DNA of 17,073 bases from positions 1-17,073 of the forward strand of contig JBEKFH010000056.1 in the NCBI GenBank assembly GCA_050013415.1, in the 5' to 3' direction. This DNA is from Palsa-506 sp050013415 (GTDB lineage Bacteria; Actinomycetota; Actinomycetes; Streptosporangiales; Streptosporangiaceae). Each line of letters starts with the position of its first letter. The stretch's first letter is position 1. Below are positions 1-5,983 of this stretch, piece by piece. Made by a program: the position numbers and the translations under genes. A model generated the notes under the pieces. The model searched no databases. It was not told the DNA's origin and saw nothing but the letters and a program-made list of their open reading frames with translations.

Positions 1-197
1 TCCGCCGCGGCGGGCGGCAGCGCCAGTCCGGCCCGCGCGGCGACCGGTGCGTACCTTGGCAGGTAGCTGGCCAGCGTCTCCAGCGCCTGCTCCTCGCCCC
101 GGCCGCTGCGGCACCAGCCTGGCCAGTCCGCCGCGGCGGCGAACACCCGCTTCTTACCGGTCTCGATTATCACGCCGGTGGCTGGCTGGGCCGTCAT
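1..197 (-). CDS. Conserved hypothetical protein, N-terminal part (cut by window edge)
   Basis: This minus-strand frame opens with ATG at 197-195 and stays open for 65 codons to the window edge, so only the N-terminus is visible. It reads MTAQPATGVIIETGKKRVFA, then a compact segment with DWPGWCRSG at residues 24-32 and a helix-like stretch rich in E, A and L (about 35-50). The GKKRVFA...DWPGWCRSG pattern resembles small actinobacterial conserved hypothetical proteins as I remember them; I know no assigned function. Codon use is strongly GC3-biased, as in its neighbours. Upstream there is no clear Shine-Dalgarno, but an AATGAT hexamer lies six bases before the ATG. The gene is divergent from the decayed sigma-factor gene. 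There is no sign of damage in the visible part. Function is unknown. Confidence 0.7.
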   Translation of the reverse strand, partial: MTAQPATGVIIETGKKRVFAAAADWPGWCRSGRGEEQALETLASYLPRYAPVAARAGLALPPAAA

Positions 198-280
198 CCC
201 TGCATCATTCCAGCCGGGCCCGGCAGTGTCCGTGCAACGGTATGGACCGATTCGGTGCTCTGAGGCGGAGAACGGGTGCA

Positions 281-675
281 ATGGACGCTCCGGCCGATGA
301 CGACTTCCGCGAGTTCATGCTCGGCCGCTGGCCGGGCCTGGTCCGGCTCGCCTACGGGCTCACCGGCGACTAGGCGCTCGCCGAGGACCTGGCGCAGATC
401 TCGCTGGCCCGGGCCTACGCGTCCTGGGCACGGGCCTGCCGGACGAGACTGTCCGCCGCGCCGACCGGTCGGCGCTGATGGCGGCCCTGATGACGCTGCC
501 GCCGGGTCAGCGCGCGGTCGTGGTGCTGAGGTACTGGCTGGACCTGACCGAGGCCCAGGCCGCCGACGCGCTCGGCTGCTCCGTCGGGAACGTGAAGAGC
601 CAGGCATCCCGGGCGCTGGCCAAGCTGCGGCTCAGCCCAGAACTAGCGGACGAGGAACGCCATGAGCATCGATGA
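281..675 (+). pseudogene. Decayed SigE-family RNA polymerase sigma factor
   Basis: Two fragments of one sigma-70 (ECF, SigE-family) gene are visible. The first starts at ATG 281 and reads FREFMLGRWPGLVRLAYGLTGD, a typical region 2.1 start. It is stopped by TAG at 371-373, exactly where the family continues. The same frame carries on as ALAEDLAQISLARAYASWARA, so the stop is a point lesion. After about position 435 the homology jumps to another frame (codons in phase with 478), reading LPDETVRRADRSALMAALMTLPPGQ and then region 4 with DALGCSVGNVKSQASRALAKLR, ending at TGA 673-675. Intact members are about 165-175 residues; here roughly 40 residues between region 2 and region 4 are missing, including the -10-recognition part. 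The product cannot be a working sigma factor. The 3' end overlaps the partner gene by 14 bases, the usual arrangement for this pair. A sequencing error would not explain the deletion. Confidence 0.8.
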
Positions 676-1145
676 CGAGCGGGAACTGCGCCAGCGGCTT
701 GATGCCGCGCTGGGCACCATCACGCCGCGCCCGGCCCCGGTCGGCGCGGTGCTGTGGCGGGGCAGAACCGTCAGGACCCGGCGGCGCGTCGCGGTCGGCG
801 CATGTGTCGCGGTCGCCGTCGCGGTTGGCCTGTCGGTGCCGGCCTGGCTGCACCGGCATGCCGCGGCGCCTTTCCCCGGTCCCGCTGGTGACGATCGTTC
901 CGCCGGGCCCGCACTCCCCCGCCGGGCTAGTCGCCTCGGGCGTCGTCGGCAGCAGGCACTGGCGCGTCATCGCCGAGAAGCCGAGCCGGGGAAGTCTGTG
1001 CTTCGAGGCCGGGAGCTTGTACTGCGGGGAACCGGCCCGCACGACCGAGCCGGTTAGCTTCGGCGCCGGCGGTCACTTCTTCGCCCTCGAGCAGCCCCAA
1101 ACCCTCATCCACGACATTCAGGCAACCTTTACCCAGCTGACGTAA
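662..1145 (+). pseudogene. Frameshifted membrane partner of the SigE-family sigma factor
   Basis: The gene starts at ATG 662, inside the end of the sigma remnant. The first frame reads MSIDDERELRQRLDAALGTI, then TPRPAPVGAVLWRGRTVRTRR, and then one hydrophobic segment (about residues 42-63, ending near VPAWLHRH). This is the layout of the small single-pass proteins usually encoded after SigE-family sigma factors. Near 865-890 the sensible frame shifts by +1: the second frame continues as PLVTIVPPGPHSPAGLVASG, then residues such as HWRVIAEKPS and CFEAGSLYCGEP, to TAA at 1143-1145. The first frame instead runs into low-quality sequence ending at 1057. One extra base in the run CCTTTCCCCGG would explain it. 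The C-terminus also looks shortened and ends in an atypical tail. With its sigma partner broken, decay is the simplest reading; a single base-call error in this gene alone remains possible. Confidence 0.7.
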
Positions 1146-1254
1146 TTACGACGCCCGCACCTGCGTCATCCGGCTGGTCTGCAATGTCCTGCTCTGGATG
1201 TGCAGTTCGGAAGCAGATCGCCGCACAGGAATGGATTTCGCTGGCTGCAGGCGG

Positions 1255-2115
1255 CTACGACTCCGCGGCGTTGCTTGTCGTCTCGGTAGTGGTGCTGGGC
1301 ACCGGCTGGGCGGGCTCGGGGGGTGGCGCGCCGCTTTTTCCCCGCTGGCTGACGATGAACCAGACGATGCCGATGATCGTGAGAATGGTCGCGATGTAGA
1401 AGTTGAGGCGCAGGCCGAGAAAATGCTCGGAGGAGTCGATCCGCAGGGTCTCCTCGAAGATGCGGAACGCGGAGTAGCCCGTCACGTACAGGGCGAACAG
1501 GCCGGGCGGCCGGATGCTCCGGTGGTGACCGAGCCACACCAGCGCGGCGGCGAGCGCCAGGTCGAAGATCAGCTCGTACAGGAACGTCGGCTGGAACGTG
1601 CTGAACGCCGCGTACCCGGGCGGCCGGTTGTGCGGCGAGATCTCCAGGCCCCACGGCAGGCTCGTCGGCTTGCCGAACAGCTCCTGGTTGAAGTAGTTGC
1701 CGATGCGGCCGAGTCCCTGGGCGACCAGCAGGGCCGGGGCGGTGGCATCCATGAATTTCCGCACGTCCGCCCCGGCCCGGCGGACCCGCCAGGCCCCCGC
1801 GGCCGCGCCCGCCGCGATGCCGCCCCACACGCCAAGGCCGCCGGACCAGATCGCGAAGACGCCCCACCAGTGCGGCGGGATGTCGCCCGGCGTGGTGACG
1901 TCGAAGTAGATCCGGGCGCCGATGATGCCGGCCGGCACGGCCCAGGTCGCCACCTCGGCGACCAGGTCGGGATTACCGCCCTGGGCCCGCCACCGGCGGC
2001 GGGTGATCAGAATGGCGAGCGTGATGCCGACCACGTACATCAGCCCGTAGACATGAATGAACGCCGGGCCTATATGAAACCCGTTGACCGCCGGACTGGG
2101 GATGTGCAAGGCCAT
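1255..2115 (-). CDS. lgt: Prolipoprotein diacylglyceryl transferase
   Basis: Lgt transfers a diacylglyceryl group from phosphatidylglycerol to the lipobox cysteine of prolipoproteins in the cytoplasmic membrane, the first step of lipoprotein maturation. The 286-residue product has several hydrophobic segments and carries the family signature GRIGNYFNQE at residues 136-145, whose arginine is essential in the E. coli enzyme. It also has the HVYGLMY motif near residue 21 and a late FRIFEETLR arginine region. The last 28 residues form a hydrophilic P/T/S/E-rich tail, common in actinobacterial Lgt. I chose the start MALHIPSP at 2115 rather than the longer frame from 2172, because the family begins with this IPSP segment and because TACCCT stands six bases before this ATG. 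Length is normal. It converges on the broken membrane-partner gene and diverges from the O-methyltransferase. Confidence 0.95.
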   Translation of the reverse strand: MALHIPSPAVNGFHIGPAFIHVYGLMYVVGITLAILITRRRWRAQGGNPDLVAEVATWAVPAGIIGARIYFDVTTPGDIPPHWWGVFAIWSGGLGVWGGIAAGAAAGAWRVRRAGADVRKFMDATAPALLVAQGLGRIGNYFNQELFGKPTSLPWGLEISPHNRPPGYAAFSTFQPTFLYELIFDLALAAALVWLGHHRSIRPPGLFALYVTGYSAFRIFEETLRIDSSEHFLGLRLNFYIATILTIIGIVWFIVSQRGKSGAPPPEPAQPVPSTTTETTSNAAES

Positions 2116-2121
2116 GGACCG

Positions 2122-2127
2122 AGGGTA
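2122..2127 (-). promoter_or_regulatory. Candidate -10 element for leaderless lgt
   Basis: TACCCT on the minus strand lies six bases before the ATG at 2115. No Shine-Dalgarno precedes that ATG, so transcription probably starts at or within a base or two of the start codon. It supports the shorter lgt start. No good -35 hexamer was found. Confidence 0.45.
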
Positions 2128-2197
2128 GACCCGCGCGGCCGGCGGCACGCCAGCCAGGCGCCGACGGATCATCTCTGCCAGGTCCCGGCGGATCGGC

Positions 2198-2203
2198 TAG
2201 CGT
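2198..2203 (+). promoter_or_regulatory. Candidate -10 element for leaderless O-methyltransferase gene
   Basis: TAGCGT lies six bases before the ATG at 2210. A CTGCCA hexamer at 2175-2180, four of six matches to TTGACA, is placed 17 bases upstream of it, giving a complete housekeeping-type promoter layout. No Shine-Dalgarno is visible. Confidence 0.5.
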
Positions 2204-2209
2204 GAGCCT

Positions 2210-2869
2210 ATGGCCCCCAGGACCGAGCAGCTCAGCCCCGAGCTGCATGCCTACCTGCTCGCGCACAGTGCCCCGCAGGACCCCGTTCTCCGCGATCTGG
2301 CCGAGGAGACGGCACGGCGGTTCCCGGCAAGCGCCGAGATGCAGATCGGCCCGGAGCAGGGCACCTTCATGACCTTGCTGGCGCAGATCGCCGGCGCGCG
2401 CGCCGCCGTCGAGGTCGGCACGTTCACCGGTTACTCGTCGATCTGCCTGGCCCGCGGCCTGGCCGCCGGCGGGCGCCTGCTCTGCTGCGACATCAGCGAG
2501 GAGTGGACGTTCCTCGCCCGCGAGTACTGGCGGAAGGCAGGCGTCGCCGACCGGATCGAGCTGCGCGTCGGCCCGGCGATCGAGACGCTCCGCGCGCTGC
2601 CCGCCGGGCCCGCCTTTGACCTGGCGTTCATCGACGCCGACAAGCCGGGTTACACCGGCTACTGGGACGAGATCGTGCCGCGGGTCAGGCCGGGCGGCGT
2701 GATCCTGGTGGACAACACGTTCTTCCACGGCCGGGTGATCGAGCTGGCCGACCAGGACGCCTCGGTGCGGGGCATCAGGGACTTCAACGATCACGCCGCC
2801 GCTGATGACCGGGTCGACCTTGTCCTGCTGCCGGTCGGCGACGGCCTCACGCTGGCCAGGAAGAAGTAA
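2210..2869 (+). CDS. Class I SAM-dependent O-methyltransferase (caffeoyl-CoA OMT-like)
   Basis: This 219-residue protein matches the cation-dependent catechol/caffeoyl-CoA O-methyltransferase family (family 3) along its whole length, which is normal size. The SAM-binding motif I is VEVGTFTGYSS at residues 67-77. The acidic residue after beta strand 2 is D94 in CCDISEE. The metal-site motifs are FIDADKPGY (D142) and VDNTFFHG (D168, N169). Such enzymes transfer a methyl group from S-adenosylmethionine to a hydroxyl of a small aromatic substrate in the cytoplasm; the actual substrate cannot be told from sequence. The gene stands alone: it is divergent from lgt and ends 12 bases before the convergent amidohydrolase stop, so it shares no operon. 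Confidence 0.9.
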   Translation: MAPRTEQLSPELHAYLLAHSAPQDPVLRDLAEETARRFPASAEMQIGPEQGTFMTLLAQIAGARAAVEVGTFTGYSSICLARGLAAGGRLLCCDISEEWTFLAREYWRKAGVADRIELRVGPAIETLRALPAGPAFDLAFIDADKPGYTGYWDEIVPRVRPGGVILVDNTFFHGRVIELADQDASVRGIRDFNDHAAADDRVDLVLLPVGDGLTLARKK

Positions 2870-2881
2870 CGGCCGGCCCAG

Positions 2882-3718
2882 TTAGCCGTACAGATCCGTC
2901 CGGCGGTCGGCGTGCACGTCGTTACGCGGGCCGTTCGCCTTGCTGCGGGCCAGCCGCAGGTCGCAGTCGGCCACCAGGACGGCCGGCTCGTCGGCGCAGA
3001 CCGGGCCCGCCAGCGGATAGGCATCGACGCCGGCGATGACCGTGCCGCCGACCCAGCTCACGCCGCGCTCGGTCCCGCACCGGTCCGCGGCGGCGATGAA
3101 GATCCGGTTCGCGCTGGCCGCGCTCTGCACGTTCAGCACGACAGCGGGCCGCTCGCCGGCCGGCGTCGGCTCGGCAGGCCAGTTGGTCGGCACCGCCAGC
3201 AGGTCCGCGCCGGCCAGGGCGGGCTTGCGGACCCATTCGGGGAACTCCGCGTCATAGCAGACCATGACCCCGATCCGGCCCCACGCGGTGCCGACGACCG
3301 GCGGCTCGGCGCTGCCGGGCGTGAAGACATCCTGCTCCGCGTCCCACAGGTGCGCCTTGCGGTAGATCGCCCGGGTGCCACCGCTGTCCACGATCGCCGC
3401 GCTGTTGAGCAGCTCGCCTGACTCGCCAAGTTCGCAGAAGCCGCCGATGATCACCAGGTCGCGGCGCGCGGCGATCCGCTGCCACTCGCTGACGGTCGGC
3501 CCGTCGGCGGGCTCGGCCAGGGACCGTGCCTCCGCCGCTCCGGAGAACACGTACCCGGACGCCACGAGTTCTGGCAGCACGACGACACGCGCGCCCTGGC
3601 CCGCCGCGATGTCGATCGCGGTTCGCGCGGCCGCCCGGTTGCTGGCCGTCTCGCCGATTCGCAACGTGAGCTGGCAGGCGGCGACCCGGGTGAGATGACC
3701 CTCGCCTGGGGGCGTCAT
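2882..3718 (-). CDS. Carbon-nitrogen hydrolase (nitrilase superfamily)
   Basis: The 278-residue protein is a complete member of the nitrilase/amidase superfamily, which hydrolyses non-peptide C-N bonds through a Glu-Lys-Cys triad. The triad is visible: E50 in VVVLPELVASGYVF, K121 in AIYRKAHLWD and C154 in GVMVCYDAEFPEW. The N-terminal strand RVAACQLTLRIGETASNRAA is also typical. The substrate cannot be assigned; omega-amidase-like or carbamoylase-like activities are both possible. The ATG at 3718 is supported by TAGGCT six bases upstream. An internal start near the RVAACQ strand would trim about ten residues and cannot be fully excluded. The protein should be cytoplasmic, as no signal peptide is seen. 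It converges on the O-methyltransferase and diverges from the VOC gene. Confidence 0.93.
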   Translation of the reverse strand: MTPPGEGHLTRVAACQLTLRIGETASNRAAARTAIDIAAGQGARVVVLPELVASGYVFSGAAEARSLAEPADGPTVSEWQRIAARRDLVIIGGFCELGESGELLNSAAIVDSGGTRAIYRKAHLWDAEQDVFTPGSAEPPVVGTAWGRIGVMVCYDAEFPEWVRKPALAGADLLAVPTNWPAEPTPAGERPAVVLNVQSAASANRIFIAAADRCGTERGVSWVGGTVIAGVDAYPLAGPVCADEPAVLVADCDLRLARSKANGPRNDVHADRRTDLYG

Positions 3719-3724
3719 CCGGCC

Positions 3725-3730
3725 AGCCTA
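3725..3730 (-). promoter_or_regulatory. Candidate -10 element for leaderless amidohydrolase gene
   Basis: TAGGCT on the minus strand lies exactly six bases before the ATG at 3718, the same spacing as at lgt and the O-methyltransferase. No Shine-Dalgarno and no clear -35 are seen. Confidence 0.45.
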
Positions 3731-3777
3731 GCCAGCACAACTCGGGCACGAACCTCGCGGGCCAGGTCTGGGATCGT

Positions 3778-3783
3778 TACGAT
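3778..3783 (+). promoter_or_regulatory. Candidate -10 element for VOC gene
   Basis: TACGAT lies eight bases before the ATG at 3792. No Shine-Dalgarno is present in GTGGCGCC, so a leaderless or near-leaderless transcript is likely. Confidence 0.45.
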
Positions 3784-3791
3784 GTGGCGCC

Positions 3792-4166
3792 ATGGCGGCA
3801 TTGTTCAACCGGATCATCCCCATTCTGTTCGTGAGCGACCTGGAAGCCGAGCGCGACTTCTACGTCCGCCTGGGCTTCCACGTGACCTACGAGGGCCCCG
3901 AGTACCCGTACTTCCTCGCGCTGGGCCACGGGCCGGTCGAGTTCGGCATCGAGCGCAAGGCCGGGTTCCGCAGCGACGCCCCCGATCACGTGCTCACCTG
4001 GCAGTTCGGCGTCGCGGACATCGGCGCTGCCCGGCAGCGGCTCGGCGAGGCCGGAGTGCCGTTCAGCGAGCAGCTGATGACGCCCAGCGAGGACTGGAAT
4101 TACCGCGTGCTGCACGCCCGCACGCCGAACGGCTATCACCTGCTGCTCGAGGAGGGCAGCGCGTAG
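3792..4166 (+). CDS. VOC-family protein (glyoxalase / bleomycin-resistance-like)
   Basis: The 124-residue product has the vicinal-oxygen-chelate fold pattern of two beta-alpha-beta-beta-beta modules. The first is PILFVSDLEAERDFYVRLGF, followed by strands to about residue 56. The second is VADIGAARQRLGEAGVPF, followed by YRVLHARTPNGYHLLLEE, ending on the usual family glutamate (E120). Length is typical of one-domain glyoxalase/dioxygenase/bleomycin-resistance proteins, which act as dimers. The metal ligands are not all evident, so it may be a ligand-binding or resistance protein rather than an enzyme; the substrate cannot be told. It is a single cytoplasmic gene, divergent from the amidohydrolase. 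A strong nested inverted repeat follows 41 bases after its stop and may end its transcript. Confidence 0.88.
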   Translation: MAALFNRIIPILFVSDLEAERDFYVRLGFHVTYEGPEYPYFLALGHGPVEFGIERKAGFRSDAPDHVLTWQFGVADIGAARQRLGEAGVPFSEQLMTPSEDWNYRVLHARTPNGYHLLLEEGSA

Positions 4167-4207
4167 CCGCCGGGGTGGCGGCTGCGGTCGGCCGCCGGCG
4201 GCAACGA

Positions 4208-4257
4208 CGTGGTTGGGACTCCGCTGCTGATACAGCGACAGTGCAGTCCCAACCACG
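4208..4257. repeat. Nested inverted repeat (13-bp perfect stem with inner hairpin)
   Basis: CGTGGTTGGGACT at 4208-4220 and its exact reverse complement AGTCCCAACCACG at 4245-4257 enclose 24 bases. Inside the loop is a second hairpin, CGCTG at 4222-4226 with CAGCG at 4233-4237. There is no U-tract on either side, so it is not a classical intrinsic terminator, though it could end or stabilise the VOC transcript. It could also be a small palindromic repeat element or a regulator site. Confidence 0.75.
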
Positions 4258-4263
4258 CTGAAT

Positions 4264-4332
4264 CAGCCAGCAGGGCTGGCCGGGGGAAAACAGCCAGCAG
4301 GGTCAGCGATATCAGCCAGCAGGGTCAGCGAT
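4264..4332 (+). repeat. Three imperfect 20-22 bp direct repeats
   Basis: CAGCCAGCAGGGTCAGCGAT occurs exactly at 4291-4310 and 4313-4332, with a 22-base period. A partial third copy, CAGCCAGCAGGGCTGGC, lies at 4264-4280, separated by CCGGGGGAAAA-type sequence. The array fills the space between the nested inverted repeat and the GNAT promoter, ending about 15 bases before the proposed -10. It may be a slippage-derived repeat or a set of binding sites. Confidence 0.75.
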
Positions 4333-4346
4333 GGCGAGCGACGGCT

Positions 4347-4352
4347 TAGCCT
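4347..4352 (+). promoter_or_regulatory. Candidate -10 element for GNAT gene
   Basis: TAGCCT lies seven bases before the ATG at 4360, with no Shine-Dalgarno between. No convincing -35 was found; the direct repeats sit where one would be expected. Confidence 0.4.
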
Positions 4353-4359
4353 CGGTCCT

Positions 4360-4926
4360 ATGACCAGGCCAGCTAGCCCGCATGTGATCAGGCCCGCCCG
4401 CCCGCAGGACGTCCCGCAGATCCACCGGCTGATCCGGGAGCTTGCCGAGTACGAGAGGTCAGCCGATCAGGTGAGCGCCACCGAGGACGACCTGCGCCGC
4501 TCGCTGTTCGCCGGCCAGCCAGCCGTCTTCGCCCACGTCGCCGAGCATGAGGGCGCAGTGGCCGGGTTCGCGCTGTGGTTCCTGAACTACTCCACCTGGC
4601 TGGGCAGGCACGGCATCTACCTGGAGGATCTTTACGTCACGCCGGGCCTGCGCGGCAGCGGGCTCGGCAGGGCGCTGCTCGCCGAGCTCGCCGGAATCTG
4701 CGTGCGGCGCGGTTACGGCCGGCTCGAATGGTGGGTGCTCGACTGGAACGCGCCCGCCCGCGGCTTCTACGAGTCCCTCGGCGCCGCGCCGATGGACGAG
4801 TGGACAGTGCACCGCCTCGCCGGCCCGGCGCTGTGGGCCCTGGCCCGTGATCAGCCAGCCAGGGACGCCGCGTTGATCGAGGAGAGCGCTGCGATCGTCG
4901 CCGAGTCGCCGGGCACCCAGCTATGA
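4360..4926 (+). CDS. GNAT-family N-acetyltransferase (diamine/thialysine type)
   Basis: The protein resembles the diamine/thialysine N-acetyltransferase branch of the GNAT superfamily, which transfers acetyl from acetyl-CoA to an amine. Visible motifs are VIRPARPQDVPQIHRLI (residues 9-25), NYSTWLGRHGIYLEDLYV (76-93), the acetyl-CoA loop RGSGLG (98-103), EWWVLDWNAPARGFYESLGA (123-142) and MDEWTVHRL (145-153). Family members normally stop a few residues after this last motif. Here the frame runs on for about 26 residues to TGA 4924-4926, and this tail is read antisense through the end of the next gene. It is therefore probably a recent C-terminal extension by stop-codon loss, and may be irrelevant to catalysis. 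The exact substrate is not known. The gene is monocistronic and cytoplasmic. Confidence 0.9.
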   Translation: MTRPASPHVIRPARPQDVPQIHRLIRELAEYERSADQVSATEDDLRRSLFAGQPAVFAHVAEHEGAVAGFALWFLNYSTWLGRHGIYLEDLYVTPGLRGSGLGRALLAELAGICVRRGYGRLEWWVLDWNAPARGFYESLGAAPMDEWTVHRLAGPALWALARDQPARDAALIEESAAIVAESPGTQL

Positions 4927-5780
4927 GTGGTTCCGGAGCCCGCTGCGTCCCAGTACTGGAAATAGGTCAGGCAGTCATTGGCCTGAGCCCACGACCAGGT
5001 GTCATTGAACCAGCCGGGACGACTCGCCTGGAAGGACGAGTTGCACTCCATGATGGCCAGCGGCACCGATCCGAGCGCTCCCTCGATCTGGCTGGCTGCG
5101 GTGCCGAAGATCGACGCGGCGGTATCCGAGGTGGCCGCCTGGTATCCGTCAAGCCCGTAATAGTCGAGCCCGGCGGCCATCCACTGGCCGAGCGGGTGAT
5201 GACCACTGGCCGGAGTGGCCGTGTAGCACGTCACGATCTGGCCATACAGGCAGCCCGGCGACGCGGCCTTGAAAATCGGATAGCAGTGCGCGTGCAGCGC
5301 GAGTATCTGGGTGGTGGTGAAGCCGTTACTGGTCGCCTCGCCCTCATGCCAGCAGGTCACCATGGCGCCGGCCGGGACGAGCGCGGCGAATGCCGCCAGC
5401 GCTGCGTCCAGCGATCCGGACAGCACCGTGGGGATGTCCGGCTTGATGCTGATGACGGGGACCGTCACCCCGGCCGGAATGGGGCTCGCTCCTGCTCCGG
5501 GCCAGGTCGCCGGAACGCTCTGCGCCGGGGTGTTGTAGCCCCGGAAGCCGGCCAGCCCGCCGAGCGCCGCGGAGATGGTGGACCACATGGTGCCCGTGCC
5601 CTTGTTGACACCGCAGACGGGCAGGGTGGCGCCGCTGGCGGCCAGCAGGCGCGCGCGCTGCGCTGGCTGCGAGTGCTGCACTGGCCGGGCGTCAGGTAAC
5701 TCCCTCGATGCCGCCTTCACTGCCAGGCCCGCCGCGGTTAACCCGCCAATTCCTTGTAGTAGCTGTCGTCGTGTCAGCAT
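4851..5780 (-). CDS. Tat-exported TIM-barrel-type glycoside hydrolase-like protein
   Basis: The 309-residue product starts MLTRRQLLQGIGGLTAAGLA, a twin-arginine (Tat) signal with an RR at residues 4-5 and a hydrophobic core, followed by a Q/A/R-rich linker to about residue 50. The mature part suggests a TIM-barrel glycosidase: MVTCWHEGEAT (E146) fits a strand-4 acid/base, LDYYGLDGYQ (205-214) is an inner-strand motif, and LAIMECNSS (E245) fits a strand-7 nucleophile. The aromatic YFQYWDAAG follows near the end. This matches clan GH-A logic (GH26/GH5-like), but I cannot name the family or substrate, and the catalytic assignments are inference. It has its own Shine-Dalgarno and an AT-rich promoter region, unlike its neighbours. 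Its last 76 bases overlap the convergent GNAT gene. Next upstream on the same strand is the oxidoreductase gene, 203 bases away. Confidence 0.8.
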   Translation of the reverse strand: MLTRRQLLQGIGGLTAAGLAVKAASRELPDARPVQHSQPAQRARLLAASGATLPVCGVNKGTGTMWSTISAALGGLAGFRGYNTPAQSVPATWPGAGASPIPAGVTVPVISIKPDIPTVLSGSLDAALAAFAALVPAGAMVTCWHEGEATSNGFTTTQILALHAHCYPIFKAASPGCLYGQIVTCYTATPASGHHPLGQWMAAGLDYYGLDGYQAATSDTAASIFGTAASQIEGALGSVPLAIMECNSSFQASRPGWFNDTWSWAQANDCLTYFQYWDAAGSGTTHSWVPGDSATIAALSSINAASLAG

Positions 5781-5983
5781 GTATCATCCTTTTCCCCGTG
5801 CCGCAAGGCCGCATCGGATGGCGCGTGCATCCAGTTAATTAGCCACAGTTCACCATTAATGCTACTGGTGCGGCTAAATACCCGGCAAGGGAAAATTTGC
5901 CAGAAGAGAGATGATAAAAGTGATCAAATCATAAGTTAATGACAAGTTGGCAGCGTGCGCCAGTGCTCAGGCCGGGCTGGCGG
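5781..5983 (-). promoter_or_regulatory. AT-rich promoter region of the exported hydrolase
   Basis: Counting 5835-5944 by hand gives about 42 G/C in 110 bases (about 38%), against over 70% around it. Reading the minus strand, TTAACT (5939-5934) and TATCAT (5916-5911) are 17 bases apart, a good housekeeping-type promoter. A second candidate, TTGCCG (5888-5883) with TAGCAT (5864-5859), has 18-base spacing. Transcripts would carry leaders of about 70-125 bases. An imperfect inverted repeat, TTAATTAGCC (5835-5844) with GGCTAAATAC (5872-5881), 8 of 10 matching, flanks the second -10 and could be an operator. Near 5966-5995 a CAGGCCGGGCT motif is repeated. Confidence 0.6.
5787..5793 (-). promoter_or_regulatory. 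Shine-Dalgarno of the exported hydrolase
   Basis: AAAAGGA on the minus strand lies six bases before the ATG at 5780. It is the clearest ribosome binding site in the window and fixes the start of the Tat signal peptide. Confidence 0.7.

Noticed and set aside
1146..1254. Remaining C-terminus of the broken sigma partner gene
   Set aside because: I looked in all three plus frames and found no text resembling the family's C-terminal part.
2116..2172. An lgt start 19 codons upstream
   Set aside because: The extra residues are R/P-rich and precede the family's usual N-terminus, and the TACCCT hexamer lies inside this stretch.
1198..2205. A 335-codon plus-strand open frame opposite lgt
   Set aside because: It is the antisense shadow of lgt, with no recognisable protein features.
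4208..4257. Classical intrinsic terminator
   Set aside because: The stem is strong, but no T-rich run follows on either strand, so I list it as an inverted repeat only.
4264..4332. Possible CRISPR array
   Set aside because: Units are 20-22 bases with at most 2-11 bases between them and no spacers of 30 or more bases. No cas genes are present.
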